Source: Kribbella pratensis
GTDB taxonomy: Bacteria; Actinomycetota; Actinomycetes; Propionibacteriales; Kribbellaceae
Assembly (NCBI RefSeq): GCF_004366075.1
Contig: NZ_SODU01000001.1
Location: 2,501,134 to 2,565,133, forward strand
Direction: 5' to 3'
DNA: 64,000 nucleotides
The position numbers and the translations under genes were made by a program. This document shows, piece by piece, positions 15,989 through 24,648 of the stretch. Under the pieces are notes generated by a model. The model was not told where the DNA came from, ran no database searches, and worked only from the letters and a program-made list of their open reading frames with translations. The first letter of the stretch is position 1; each line of letters starts with the position of its first letter.

Positions 15989-16916
15989 CCGCGCGGTGAA
16001 CCACGCCGTGTGAGTCGCTGCAGTGCTCCGGCCCCTGGCTGGCGGTGGCGTGGTCGACCTGGAGCGTCGAGTGCGTCAGATGGTGGCGCTCGGCAAGCAC
16101 TTCCTCGATCCGGATCCGGATCTGGTGACAGTCGAGCCCCTCGGCGACCAGGACGTGCGCGGACGCGGCCGGTTCGCCCGAGGTGATCTCCCAGACATGG
16201 AGGTCGTGCACCTCGACCACGCCCTCGACCGCGCACAGCTCGGCGCCCAGCGACTGCGGATCGATCGCGATCGGCGCGGCCTCGAGGAAGATCCGCCCCG
16301 AGTCCCGGACCAGGGATACGCCGGCCTTCAGCATCAGTACGGCGACCACGAACGCGGCGATCGCATCCGCGCGCGCGAACCCGGTCAGCAGTACGACGAG
16401 ACCGGCGATCGCGGTCGCGACGAAGGCGAACAGGTCGTTCAGGATGTGCTGGAACGCGCCCTCGACGTTGAGGCTGGAACGGTTCGCCTTGCTGATCAGC
16501 CAGGTCGCGAACAGGTTCACCACGATGCCGACGACGCCTGTGATCAGCACCAAAGCGCCCTTGACCTCGGGCGGATGGATTAGCCGGCTGACGGCCTCGT
16601 ACACGAAGTACACCGCGAGCAGCAGCAGCGTGGTGCCGTTGGCCTGCGCGGACAGGATCTCGACGCGCTTGAAGCCGTACGTGAACCCACCGGCCGGCGG
16701 CTTCGCGGCGAGCCGGATCGCTAGCAGTGCTAGTGCGATGGCGATCGCGTCGGTGAGCATGTGAGCCGCGTCGGTGACGAGCGCCAGCGAACCGGCCGCG
16801 AGCCCGACGATCACCTCGGCGATCATGAAGCCGACGATCAGCGCGAGCGCACCGCTCAGCAGCTTCCGGTCCGCCGCCGCGCTGACACCGTGCCCGTGTC
16901 CGTGGCCGGCGCTCAT
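15942..16916 (-). CDS. Cation diffusion facilitator (Zn/Co/Cd efflux, CzcD-like)
   Basis: A 324-residue CDF transporter. A His-rich N-terminus (HGHGHG) precedes six transmembrane segments, with metal-site residues in TDAAHMLTDAIAIA (TM2) and HILNDLFAF (TM5). The cytoplasmic domain includes VEVHDLHVWEITSGEPAAS. It exports divalent metal by proton antiport. ATG 16916 overlaps the stop codon of the ArsR repressor gene (ATGA), so repressor and pump form one operon. It contains a CTAGCAGTGCTAG motif (16721-16733). Confidence 0.93.
   Translation of the reverse strand: MSAGHGHGHGVSAAADRKLLSGALALIVGFMIAEVIVGLAAGSLALVTDAAHMLTDAIAIALALLAIRLAAKPPAGGFTYGFKRVEILSAQANGTTLLLLAVYFVYEAVSRLIHPPEVKGALVLITGVVGIVVNLFATWLISKANRSSLNVEGAFQHILNDLFAFVATAIAGLVVLLTGFARADAIAAFVVAVLMLKAGVSLVRDSGRIFLEAAPIAIDPQSLGAELCAVEGVVEVHDLHVWEITSGEPAASAHVLVAEGLDCHQIRIRIEEVLAERHHLTHSTLQVDHATASQGPEHCSDSHGVVHRAVTGAGPAPDPASPHH
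16721..16733. repeat. CTAGCAGTGCTAG motif, copy in the CDF transporter gene
   Basis: Exact copy of the 13-mer at 3230-3242, within the cation-efflux gene, 12.5 kb from the other copies. Confidence 0.5.
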
Positions 16917-17314
16917 GCTTCCGACCTCTCCGGATGCATGGCCTCGGTGTGCTCGGTGTGCGCGACCGCGAGGTCGAGCAGCATCCGCACGTGCGCGTCG
17001 TCGAGCCGGTAGAACGCGTTCCGCCCGTCCCGCCGTACGCCGACCACGCGGTGCGCACGCAGCAACCTGAGCGCGTGGGATGTCGCGGACTCGCTCAAAC
17101 CGGTGATCGCGGCGAGATCGCAGACGCACAGCTCCCCGTCGAGCAGCGCGACGAGCAGCTTCAGCCGCCGCGGATCGCCGAGCAGACCGAACACGTCGGC
17201 CGTGTCGGCGATGTCCTCCTCGCCCGGCATCCTGGCATTGACGCTCGCCACCCGCTCCGGATCGACCAGGCGGACGTTGCAGGCGTCAGGCTGCACATCT
17301 GCAGAACTGTTCAT
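16913..17314 (-). CDS. ArsR/SmtB family metal-sensing repressor
   Basis: A 133-residue winged-helix repressor. The DNA-recognition region is CVCDLAAITGLSESATSHAL, where the CVC pair at the start of the third helix is a classic metal-binding site, and the C-terminal HTEHTEAMH could form a second site in the last helix. Metal binding should release the operon for the CDF pump that follows. The ATG at 17314 lies within CTGT-N10-ACAG (17307-17324), an imperfect operator-like repeat rich in AT (CATATATCG). The preceding long open frame is noncoding by composition. Confidence 0.9.
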   Translation of the reverse strand: MNSSADVQPDACNVRLVDPERVASVNARMPGEEDIADTADVFGLLGDPRRLKLLVALLDGELCVCDLAAITGLSESATSHALRLLRAHRVVGVRRDGRNAFYRLDDAHVRMLLDLAVAHTEHTEAMHPERSEA

Positions 17315-17473
17315 ATATCGACAGTAAGGCAGCGGCCCGGCGTGCCGCAAGCTCACCGACAGCGGCTGTTTGGTCCGGTCCGGCAGGACGAGCTTCGGCC
17401 ACAGGAACTCGCGCCAGGCCGCGATGATCGACGGAATGGACGGCCGTAGGCGACTTGTTGGACTCTTGTCGCT

Positions 17474-18289
17474 ATGCCGAGCTGGTCGATCTACCTCACC
17501 CCCAGTGCGACCGAACGACAGCTTGGACTCTGCTGTCTGGGTGCGGGCGAGAAGGAGAACAGTCCGGCCCACACTCCGGAACGCGCTCTCGGCTGCCATG
17601 CCCTGGTCTGGGTCAGCGAAGGGCGGGGCCACCTGCTGTACGGACCTGACCGCGTGCTTCATGAAGTGCGCGCACCCGCGATGCTCACGCTGCGCGCCGG
17701 TGTCGTGCACAGCTATCGGCCGGAGACGCGGTGGCGGCAGGCATGGACCCTGTTCGGCGGTCCGGCGACCGAGGCTCTCGCCTCACTGGGGCATCTGGAC
17801 CCGGACCGGCCGGTCTGTCGCTACAGCGATCCGCGGTCGGTCGACCGCGCCTTCACCCGGCTCCTGCGGGTCTGTACGACGCACAACGCCGTACAGACCG
17901 CGGCAGCATTGTTCGATCTGATCGCGCAGGCCGCACCGCCGTTGTCGGACGAGGTCACCACTCAACTCGCGGACCTCGCCTGCACACCGATGAGCGTCCG
18001 CGGCTACGCCAACGAACTCGGGCTCACCGTGGAGGAACTGCGCGAAGCGGTGCGCGGCGTCACCGGCTCGACTCCCCACGAGCTGATCCTGACCACAAGG
18101 CTCAGCAAGGCGAAGGTTCTCCTGGCCGAAGAGGACCTCCCGGTCGCGGCGATCGCCCGCCGCGTCGGCTACGACGACCCTGCCTATTTCACCCGCCTCT
18201 TCACCGCCAGAGTAGGCATGTCCCCAACCTCCTTCCGCCAGTCCGGCCACACCACAGAACCTGTGCGTCAGGCAAGGCCGAGTCGGTAG
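17474..18289 (+). CDS. AraC family transcriptional regulator
   Basis: A 271-residue protein with an N-terminal cupin-like sensor (about residues 20-100) and a C-terminal AraC DNA-binding domain. The first HTH starts near MSVRGYANELGLTVEEL and the second is LPVAAIARRVGYDDPAYFTR, followed by LFTARVGMSPTSFRQS. Ligand and targets are unknown; the adjacent genes on both sides run the other way. It overlaps the convergent response-regulator gene by 22 bp. Confidence 0.9.
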   Translation: MPSWSIYLTPSATERQLGLCCLGAGEKENSPAHTPERALGCHALVWVSEGRGHLLYGPDRVLHEVRAPAMLTLRAGVVHSYRPETRWRQAWTLFGGPATEALASLGHLDPDRPVCRYSDPRSVDRAFTRLLRVCTTHNAVQTAAALFDLIAQAAPPLSDEVTTQLADLACTPMSVRGYANELGLTVEELREAVRGVTGSTPHELILTTRLSKAKVLLAEEDLPVAAIARRVGYDDPAYFTRLFTARVGMSPTSFRQSGHTTEPVRQARPSR

Positions 18290-18897
18290 GCGTACGCGAC
18301 TGCTTGGGCTCGGTCGCGGAGGTTGGCTTTGGCGAAGAGGTGGTTGATGTGCGTCTTCACGGTGGCCTCGCTGACGACCAGGTGGCGGGCGATCTCGGTG
18401 TTGGACAGGCCGTCGGCGATCAGCCGCAGTACTTCGACCTCGCGCGGCGTGAGCCCCGAAACCGTGGCTTCAGTCCGTTTGGTGGTTCCCTCGACCAGCC
18501 GGCGCTGGACGTCCGCGTCGACGATCGATTGGCCGCCAGCGGCCGCCTGCAGAGCCCGCCCGATCGACTCCGCATCCGCGTCCTTGGTGAGGAACCCGAG
18601 CGCGCCGGCCCGCAGTGCGGACAGCACCGAGTCGTCGTCGCTGTACGTCGTAAGCACGACGACCTCGGTCCGCGGATGGTCGGCCCGCACTCGCCGGGTC
18701 GCCTCCACACCGTCCATGGTCGGCATCCGCAGGTCGACGAGCAGGACGTCCGGGTCGTGTTCGCCCACCAGCCGAACCGCTTCCAGACCGTCCGACGCGG
18801 CCGCGATCACGTCGATCCCGGGCAGCAGCTTGAGCAACGTCACCAGCCCGTCACGCACCACGGTCTGGTCGTCCGCGACCACCACTCGCACACTCAC
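18268..18897 (-). CDS. NarL/LuxR-type response regulator
   Basis: A 209-residue regulator with a receiver domain (phospho-acceptor Asp in DVLLVDLRMPTMDG, conserved Thr and Lys in LTTYSDD and FLTKDAD) and a C-terminal LuxR HTH (LTPREVEVLRLIADGLSNTE, then IARHLVVSEATVKTHINHLF). Its ATG at 18897 overlaps the kinase stop codon (ATGA), giving a strict pair. It is the last gene of an apparent unit that begins with the membrane protein at 20538 and may receive read-through from the ABC-F gene. Confidence 0.95.
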   Translation of the reverse strand: MSVRVVVADDQTVVRDGLVTLLKLLPGIDVIAAASDGLEAVRLVGEHDPDVLLVDLRMPTMDGVEATRRVRADHPRTEVVVLTTYSDDDSVLSALRAGALGFLTKDADAESIGRALQAAAGGQSIVDADVQRRLVEGTTKRTEATVSGLTPREVEVLRLIADGLSNTEIARHLVVSEATVKTHINHLFAKANLRDRAQAVAYAYRLGLA

Positions 18898-20048
18898 GCA
18901 GGCACCTTCAGTTCGACCCGCCAGCCCGTCGAAGTCGGGCCGGACTCCAGCGATCCGCCGACCAGGTCGGCACGTTCACGCATCCCGAGCAGACCATAAC
19001 CACCCGGTGCCGCGCGCTCCGGACGCTGCCCCGGCCGGTCCTCGACAGTCAGCCGGACCACGTCGCCGTACGACAGTCGCACCTGCACCGGCGCGCCCGG
19101 CGCGTGCTTGCGGGTGTTCGCCAGCGCTTCCTGCAACGTCCGGTACAGCGTGCTCAGCACCTCGGCCGGCAACTCCCGCTCCGCGCCGTCGACCTCGAAC
19201 TCCGCGACCGCGCCACTCTCCAGCCGGTACGCCGTGACGAGATCGCCGAGCGCCCGTACGTCGGGTACCGCGTCCTCCCGCAGCGCTGCAACCGCCCGCC
19301 GTGCCTCGGCCAGCCCATCCGCGGCCAGACCTTGCGCCCGCGTCACCTGCTCGATCGCTTCCGGCGACGCCCCGTCCCGCACGAGCATCAACCGCGCACC
19401 CTGCAGGCTCAACGACAGCCCAGCCAGGGAATGCGCGAGTACGTCGTGCACGTCGCGCGCGATCCGCGCCCGCTCCGCCAGCGCCGCCGCCCGCTCATGC
19501 TCCTCGATCGCGGCCTGTTTCCGGGCCAGCGACACCTCGAGGTCCTCCAACTGCTGCTCGCGATTACGACGATTGACCGCGGCAAGCGTCAGCGCGACAA
19601 CCCCGAACGCGGCCCCGAACGCGCCAGGCAGCGAACGCGTTGTGAGGTACAGCGGAACACTCGCTCCAAGGATGCTGATGGCAACGATGATCCACTCGAG
19701 CGGCTGCGCGCGGTAGTAACGGACCGCCGCGCGGCTGACCCAGAACGGGACGACGATCATCGCGCTGCCTGGCAACGCGTACCAGAGCACGGATCCGGCG
19801 ACCGCGAACACGAGCAGGCCGTAGCCGGCCGGACCGGGTGGTTCGCCGTACTCGAGGGCGAACAGCGTGATGTTGCTGACGACAACGATCAGGCCGATCG
19901 CCAGGATCAGCGGATACGGCAGCCTCTGGTCGTCGTGGTCCTGGGCGGCAACGACCAACGAGAGGATTGTGATCACCCCGGGGACGGCACGCAGCAGCAG
20001 GCCCGGCACGGAGTTGTCCCGCAGCAGGCCTGCTGGAGTCCACGTCAT
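18894..20048 (-). CDS. Sensor histidine kinase (HisKA_3 / NarX-DesK type)
   Basis: A 384-residue kinase. The N-terminal half has about five hydrophobic segments without a large extracellular domain, so it probably senses the membrane. The dimerisation box is ERARIARDVHDVLAHSLAG, where the His of RDVHD is the phosphorylation site, and the ATPase region includes LQEALANTRKHAPGAPV and the G box GGYGLLGMRER. It starts 7 bp after the DUF1453-like membrane protein, which may be its accessory sensor, as in LiaFSR-type systems. The partner regulator overlaps its end. Confidence 0.93.
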   Translation of the reverse strand: MTWTPAGLLRDNSVPGLLLRAVPGVITILSLVVAAQDHDDQRLPYPLILAIGLIVVVSNITLFALEYGEPPGPAGYGLLVFAVAGSVLWYALPGSAMIVVPFWVSRAAVRYYRAQPLEWIIVAISILGASVPLYLTTRSLPGAFGAAFGVVALTLAAVNRRNREQQLEDLEVSLARKQAAIEEHERAAALAERARIARDVHDVLAHSLAGLSLSLQGARLMLVRDGASPEAIEQVTRAQGLAADGLAEARRAVAALREDAVPDVRALGDLVTAYRLESGAVAEFEVDGAERELPAEVLSTLYRTLQEALANTRKHAPGAPVQVRLSYGDVVRLTVEDRPGQRPERAAPGGYGLLGMRERADLVGGSLESGPTSTGWRVELKVPA

Positions 20049-20055
20049 GACTTCA

Positions 20056-20538
20056 TCATGCCCGCTGCACTGCGAACGGGATGTTCATGGCCAGCGAGCG
20101 ACGGTAGATCATCGCGTTCTGGGCACCGATCGTGATGCCGATCGTCAGCGCGAGCGCCGCCTTGCTGACTCCGCCGTGCGGCCAGAGCGCGGCCGACGCG
20201 AACGACGCACCGACCCGGAGGCCGATGGTCAGCAGCCACAGCAGGAGCGTCGCCACGGTGCCCTTCTGGAACAGGCCCTCGTCGGTCTGTGTGAGCCGGA
20301 TGCTCGCGCCGCGGGCGAGCCCGCAGCCGAGCAGTACGACGCAGTCGAGCGCGAGGAACGCGAGCTCACCGGTCGAGGCGCTGTGGACGGCCGACGACAG
20401 CGAGAGTACGCCGACGCCCAGCAGGATCAGCGGCATCACGAACAGGGACTTCTGCGTGACGAGCGAGCCGGTCACCTGCCGGCCGATCACCCGCACCAGC
20501 ACCAGCAGGCCAATCAAGATTCCGAGCACGGCCGACAT
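20056..20538 (-). CDS. DUF1453-like integral membrane protein, two-component-associated
   Basis: A 160-residue protein with about five transmembrane segments (VLGILIGLLVLVRVIG, then SLFVMPLILLGVGVLSL and later helices). It resembles the DUF1453/CcdC-type membrane proteins, with moderate certainty. The ATG at 20538 has GGAAAGGAA upstream. It is immediately followed by the kinase and regulator, so it may sense or transmit membrane stress to them, or be their target. The promoter/leader region carries a two-part inverted repeat (20552-20592). Confidence 0.75.
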   Translation of the reverse strand: MSAVLGILIGLLVLVRVIGRQVTGSLVTQKSLFVMPLILLGVGVLSLSSAVHSASTGELAFLALDCVVLLGCGLARGASIRLTQTDEGLFQKGTVATLLLWLLTIGLRVGASFASAALWPHGGVSKAALALTIGITIGAQNAMIYRRSLAMNIPFAVQRA

Positions 20539-20551
20539 GTCAGCTGTTCCT

Positions 20552-20592
20552 TTCCAGGGAGGTTTCGTCGTTGTCGACAAGCCTCCTTGGAA
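20552..20592. promoter_or_regulatory. Nested inverted repeat ahead of the membrane protein/TCS genes
   Basis: TTCCAGGGAGG (20552-20562) and CCTCCTTGGAA (20582-20592) pair at 10 of 11 positions, the exception being a possible G-U, and enclose the perfect palindrome TTGTCGACAA (20571-20580). It starts 14 bp upstream of the ATG at 20538. It could be an operator for the downstream regulator or an RNA hairpin. Confidence 0.45.
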
Positions 20593-20619
20593 GCGACGCA
20601 CTGAACGTCAGCCCCGAGG

Positions 20620-20659
20620 TGAGACCCGGGTGGAACCGGGTCTCAACCCCAGGGTTGAG
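20620..20659 (-). terminator. Two mutually exclusive hairpins after the ABC-F gene
   Basis: TGAGACCCGG (20620-20629) pairs perfectly with CCGGGTCTCA (20636-20645). CTCAACCC (20642-20649) pairs with GGGTTGAG (20652-20659). The two stems share bases 20642-20645 and so cannot form fully together. They begin one base after the ABC-F stop codon, without a long U-tract, and precede the membrane-protein/two-component genes on the same strand. Confidence 0.6.
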
Positions 20660-22270
<1,611 letters not shown>

Positions 22271-22390
22271 GATGGTTACTCTCCGTGGTAGCTAGTGGAC
22301 ACACCTCACCTGCAGAAGCGGGTGCGCCAGCTAGACACAGAGGCAAGTAGCCATGCGCCCACGGTAACCGGGGCGGGCAAGATCCGTCAG
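22271..22390 (-). promoter_or_regulatory. Leader of the ABC-F gene with upstream ORFs and a start-region inverted repeat
   Basis: On the minus strand a 7-codon frame (22354-22331, MATCLCV) and an overlapping GTG frame of 18 codons precede the gene. The word CTGACG, 18 bases, then TACCGT and six bases lead into the ATG at 22354, the arrangement expected for a leaderless upstream ORF. Separately GGTTACCGTGG (22369-22359) is complementary to CCACGGAGAGTAACC (22289-22275) apart from an AGA bulge, and that second arm contains the GGAGAG Shine-Dalgarno of the ABC-F start at 22270. The start-site hypothesis and the hairpin hypothesis imply different transcription start sites. Confidence 0.5.
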
Positions 22391-23796
22391 CTGATTTTCG
22401 CGGGGAGCTCGACGACGAAGCGGGCGCCGCCGCCCGGGCGGTCGGTGACCTGGATCGTTCCGTGGTGCCACTGGACGTGGCGGGCGACGATCGCGAGGCC
22501 CAGACCCACGCCCCGGCCACGGCCCGAGGTCTCGCCGCGACCGAACCGTTCGAAGATCCGGGACCGGTCCTCGACGGCGATGCCCGGCCCGGCGTCGTCG
22601 ACGGTGATGATCACGCCGAGACCACCCGCCTCGACACCCACGCCCTTGCAGCCGCCCGCGTGGTCCTCGGCGTTCTCGACCAGGTTCGCGATCACCCGCT
22701 CGAGCCGGCGCTTGTCCGCGTGCAACGTCAGCGCCTCGGCCTCCGGCGCGACGACCGTCACCTCCCGCCCGGCGGTCGTGTCGGCCGCGGCCCGGACCAG
22801 GTCGGCGATCCGCACGATCTCCCGGCTTCCCCGGTCGCCGCCGTCGTCGCGGGAGATCTCCAGCAGGTCGATCACCAGCCGGCGGAAACGGTCCAGGTCG
22901 TCACCGAGCAGTTCGACCGGTTCCCGGACGGCGGCCGGCAGCTCGGCGCGGTGGTTCTGGATGAGCTGCATCGAGTTCAGCATCGTCATCAACGGCGTAC
23001 GCAGCTCATGACTCACGTCGCCGGCGAACCGGGCGTCCGCCGCCACCCGTCGCTCCAGGTCCGCCGCGGTCTGGTTGAACGACCGCGCCAGCCCGCCGAG
23101 ATCCTTGTCGTCCTCCGCCGGCAACCGCGCGTCGAGCTTCCCGCGAGCGACCGCGTCCGCGACCCGCGCCAGCTCCGCGAGCGGGCGCAGCGCCACCGTG
23201 CTCGCCAGCCGTCCGACCGCGAGCCCGACCAGCGCGGTCGCGATCGCCGCCGCGATCAGGGTGATCTTCATCCGCCGCAGCGTGTCGTCCAGGCTGCCCA
23301 GCGGATGCCACTCGAAGAACGCGTCGCCCTGACGCCCGATCGGTACGCCGACCGCGAGCACCGGCTGCCCGCCCACCTCGATCCGCCGGTGCACCACGGT
23401 GCCGCCGATCGCGCTCTCGATCAGATCCGGCGGCAGATCGGACGGCTTCCCGGTCATCGCGTACCAATGGTCCTGGAGGTAGAGCATCGAGGCCGCCGCA
23501 TCGGTGGACGGCAGGCTGTTCATCACCTCCATCACGGACACCCCGCGCTGCAGTGCCGGGGTCTCGCACTCGACCCGCTCGTGGCTGGGCCGGCACGGCT
23601 CCGGCGGACCGAACAGCCCGTACCGCAACGCTGCCCCGTTGTCCGCCGTGATGGTCTCCGCCGCCGCCTCGCGCTGCTGCACCAGGTAGTCCGAGACAAC
23701 AGTCCAGGTCACGATCGACAGCACGGCCGACAACCCGAGCGCCAGCAGGCCGTACGCCAGCATCACACGGCCCCGGAGGGTGACCCGTCCCAGCAA
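22387..23796 (-). CDS. Sensor histidine kinase with HAMP domain
   Basis: A 469-residue kinase. A transmembrane helix (about residues 10-33), an extracytoplasmic domain of about 130 residues and a second helix (about 170-190) lead to a HAMP linker (RPLAELARVADAVARGK). HisKA has the H box FAGDVSHELRTPLMTML, and the ATPase has NLVENAEDHA and the G boxes GPGIAV and GRGVGLGLAI. It phosphorylates the OmpR-type regulator at 23799-24500. The start is a TTG at 23796, preceded by GGTGAG inside the end of the regulator gene. Pro and Cys residues in the sensor loop (CRPSHERVECET) are notable. Confidence 0.93.
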   Translation of the reverse strand: MLGRVTLRGRVMLAYGLLALGLSAVLSIVTWTVVSDYLVQQREAAAETITADNGAALRYGLFGPPEPCRPSHERVECETPALQRGVSVMEVMNSLPSTDAAASMLYLQDHWYAMTGKPSDLPPDLIESAIGGTVVHRRIEVGGQPVLAVGVPIGRQGDAFFEWHPLGSLDDTLRRMKITLIAAAIATALVGLAVGRLASTVALRPLAELARVADAVARGKLDARLPAEDDKDLGGLARSFNQTAADLERRVAADARFAGDVSHELRTPLMTMLNSMQLIQNHRAELPAAVREPVELLGDDLDRFRRLVIDLLEISRDDGGDRGSREIVRIADLVRAAADTTAGREVTVVAPEAEALTLHADKRRLERVIANLVENAEDHAGGCKGVGVEAGGLGVIITVDDAGPGIAVEDRSRIFERFGRGETSGRGRGVGLGLAIVARHVQWHHGTIQVTDRPGGGARFVVELPAKIS

Positions 23797-23798
23797 CG

Positions 23799-24500
23799 TC
23801 AGCTCACCAGTCGGTAGCCCAGGCCGCGGGCCGTGACGAGATGCTTCGGGCTGGCCGGGTCCCGCTCGACCTTCAGCCGCAGCCGCCGGATGTGTACGTC
23901 GACGATCCGGCTGTCACCGAAATACCCGTAGCCCCAGACCTTCGACAGCAACTGCTCGCGGCTCAGCACCTTGCCCTCGGCATTGGCCAGCTCGGCAAGC
24001 AGCTTGAACTCGGTCCGGGTCAGCGGCAGCACGTCGCCGTCCCGCGTCACCTCGGCCCCCGGTACGTCGATCCGCAGGTCACCGACCTCCAGCAGGTCGG
24101 CCTGACGCGCGCTGGCCGGCTCGACCCGGCGCAGCAGCGCCCGGATCCGGGCCGACAACTCCTTGGCGACGAGCGGTTTCGTCACGTAGTCGTCCGCACC
24201 CGCCTCCAGGCCCGCGACCACGTCGTGACTGTCGGTCCGCGCGGTCACCATGATCACCGGTACGTCGCTCGCGCGGCGGATCTCCCGGCAGACCGCGAAA
24301 CCGTCCCGGTCCGGAAGCATCAGGTCCAGCAGCACCACGTCCGGCGGTTCCCGGCGCAGTGCGGCCAAAGCGTCGTACCCGTTGGCCGCCTCCGCGACCT
24401 GGTAGCCCTCGTCCTCCAGGGCAAGCCGCAGTACCCGCCGGATGCGCGGCTCGTCGTCCACGAGCAGCAAGCTGTGTGCCACCGCACCAGTGTCGCTCAC
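23799..24500 (-). CDS. OmpR/PhoB-type response regulator
   Basis: A 233-residue regulator with a receiver (DDEPRIRRVL at the acidic pocket, phospho-acceptor in VVLLDLMLPDRDG, conserved Lys in DDYVTKPL) and a C-terminal winged helix (LTRTEFKLLAELANAEGKVL, then SREQLLSKVWGYGYFGDSRI). It forms an operon with the HAMP kinase that follows two bases later. Direct GTCATG repeats with an 11-bp period sit 27-43 bp upstream, as expected of an autoregulatory OmpR-family site. GTG start at 24500. Confidence 0.94.
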   Translation of the reverse strand: MSDTGAVAHSLLLVDDEPRIRRVLRLALEDEGYQVAEAANGYDALAALRREPPDVVLLDLMLPDRDGFAVCREIRRASDVPVIMVTARTDSHDVVAGLEAGADDYVTKPLVAKELSARIRALLRRVEPASARQADLLEVGDLRIDVPGAEVTRDGDVLPLTRTEFKLLAELANAEGKVLSREQLLSKVWGYGYFGDSRIVDVHIRRLRLKVERDPASPKHLVTARGLGYRLVS

Positions 24501-24510
24501 CGGCGGACCG

Positions 24511-24543
24511 CATGACGGTTACGGCTGTCATGAATCCGTCATG
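24511..24543. promoter_or_regulatory. OmpR-family box between the regulator and the peptide importer
   Basis: GTCATG occurs at 24527-24532 and 24538-24543, an 11-bp period as in PhoB/OmpR boxes. CATGACGG (24511-24518) and CCGTCATG (24536-24543) also form an 8-bp inverted repeat. The site lies between the divergent starts at 24500 and 24649 and may control both. Confidence 0.5.
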
Positions 24544-24648
24544 TTCGGGCGGGGGCCGATTGACATCTGTTTGACGGTTCCGTGACCCCGGTCCGACGCG
24601 TGCCCCGGCGTCCTAACTTCGGCGCTATCGAGTCCCGGAGGAGGACCA

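Noticed and set aside
15942-17129. Longer version of the CDF protein starting at 17129
   Set aside because: The extra N-terminus is antisense-like Arg-rich sequence overlapping the ArsR gene; the HGHGHG start at 16916 with ATGA overlap is convincing.
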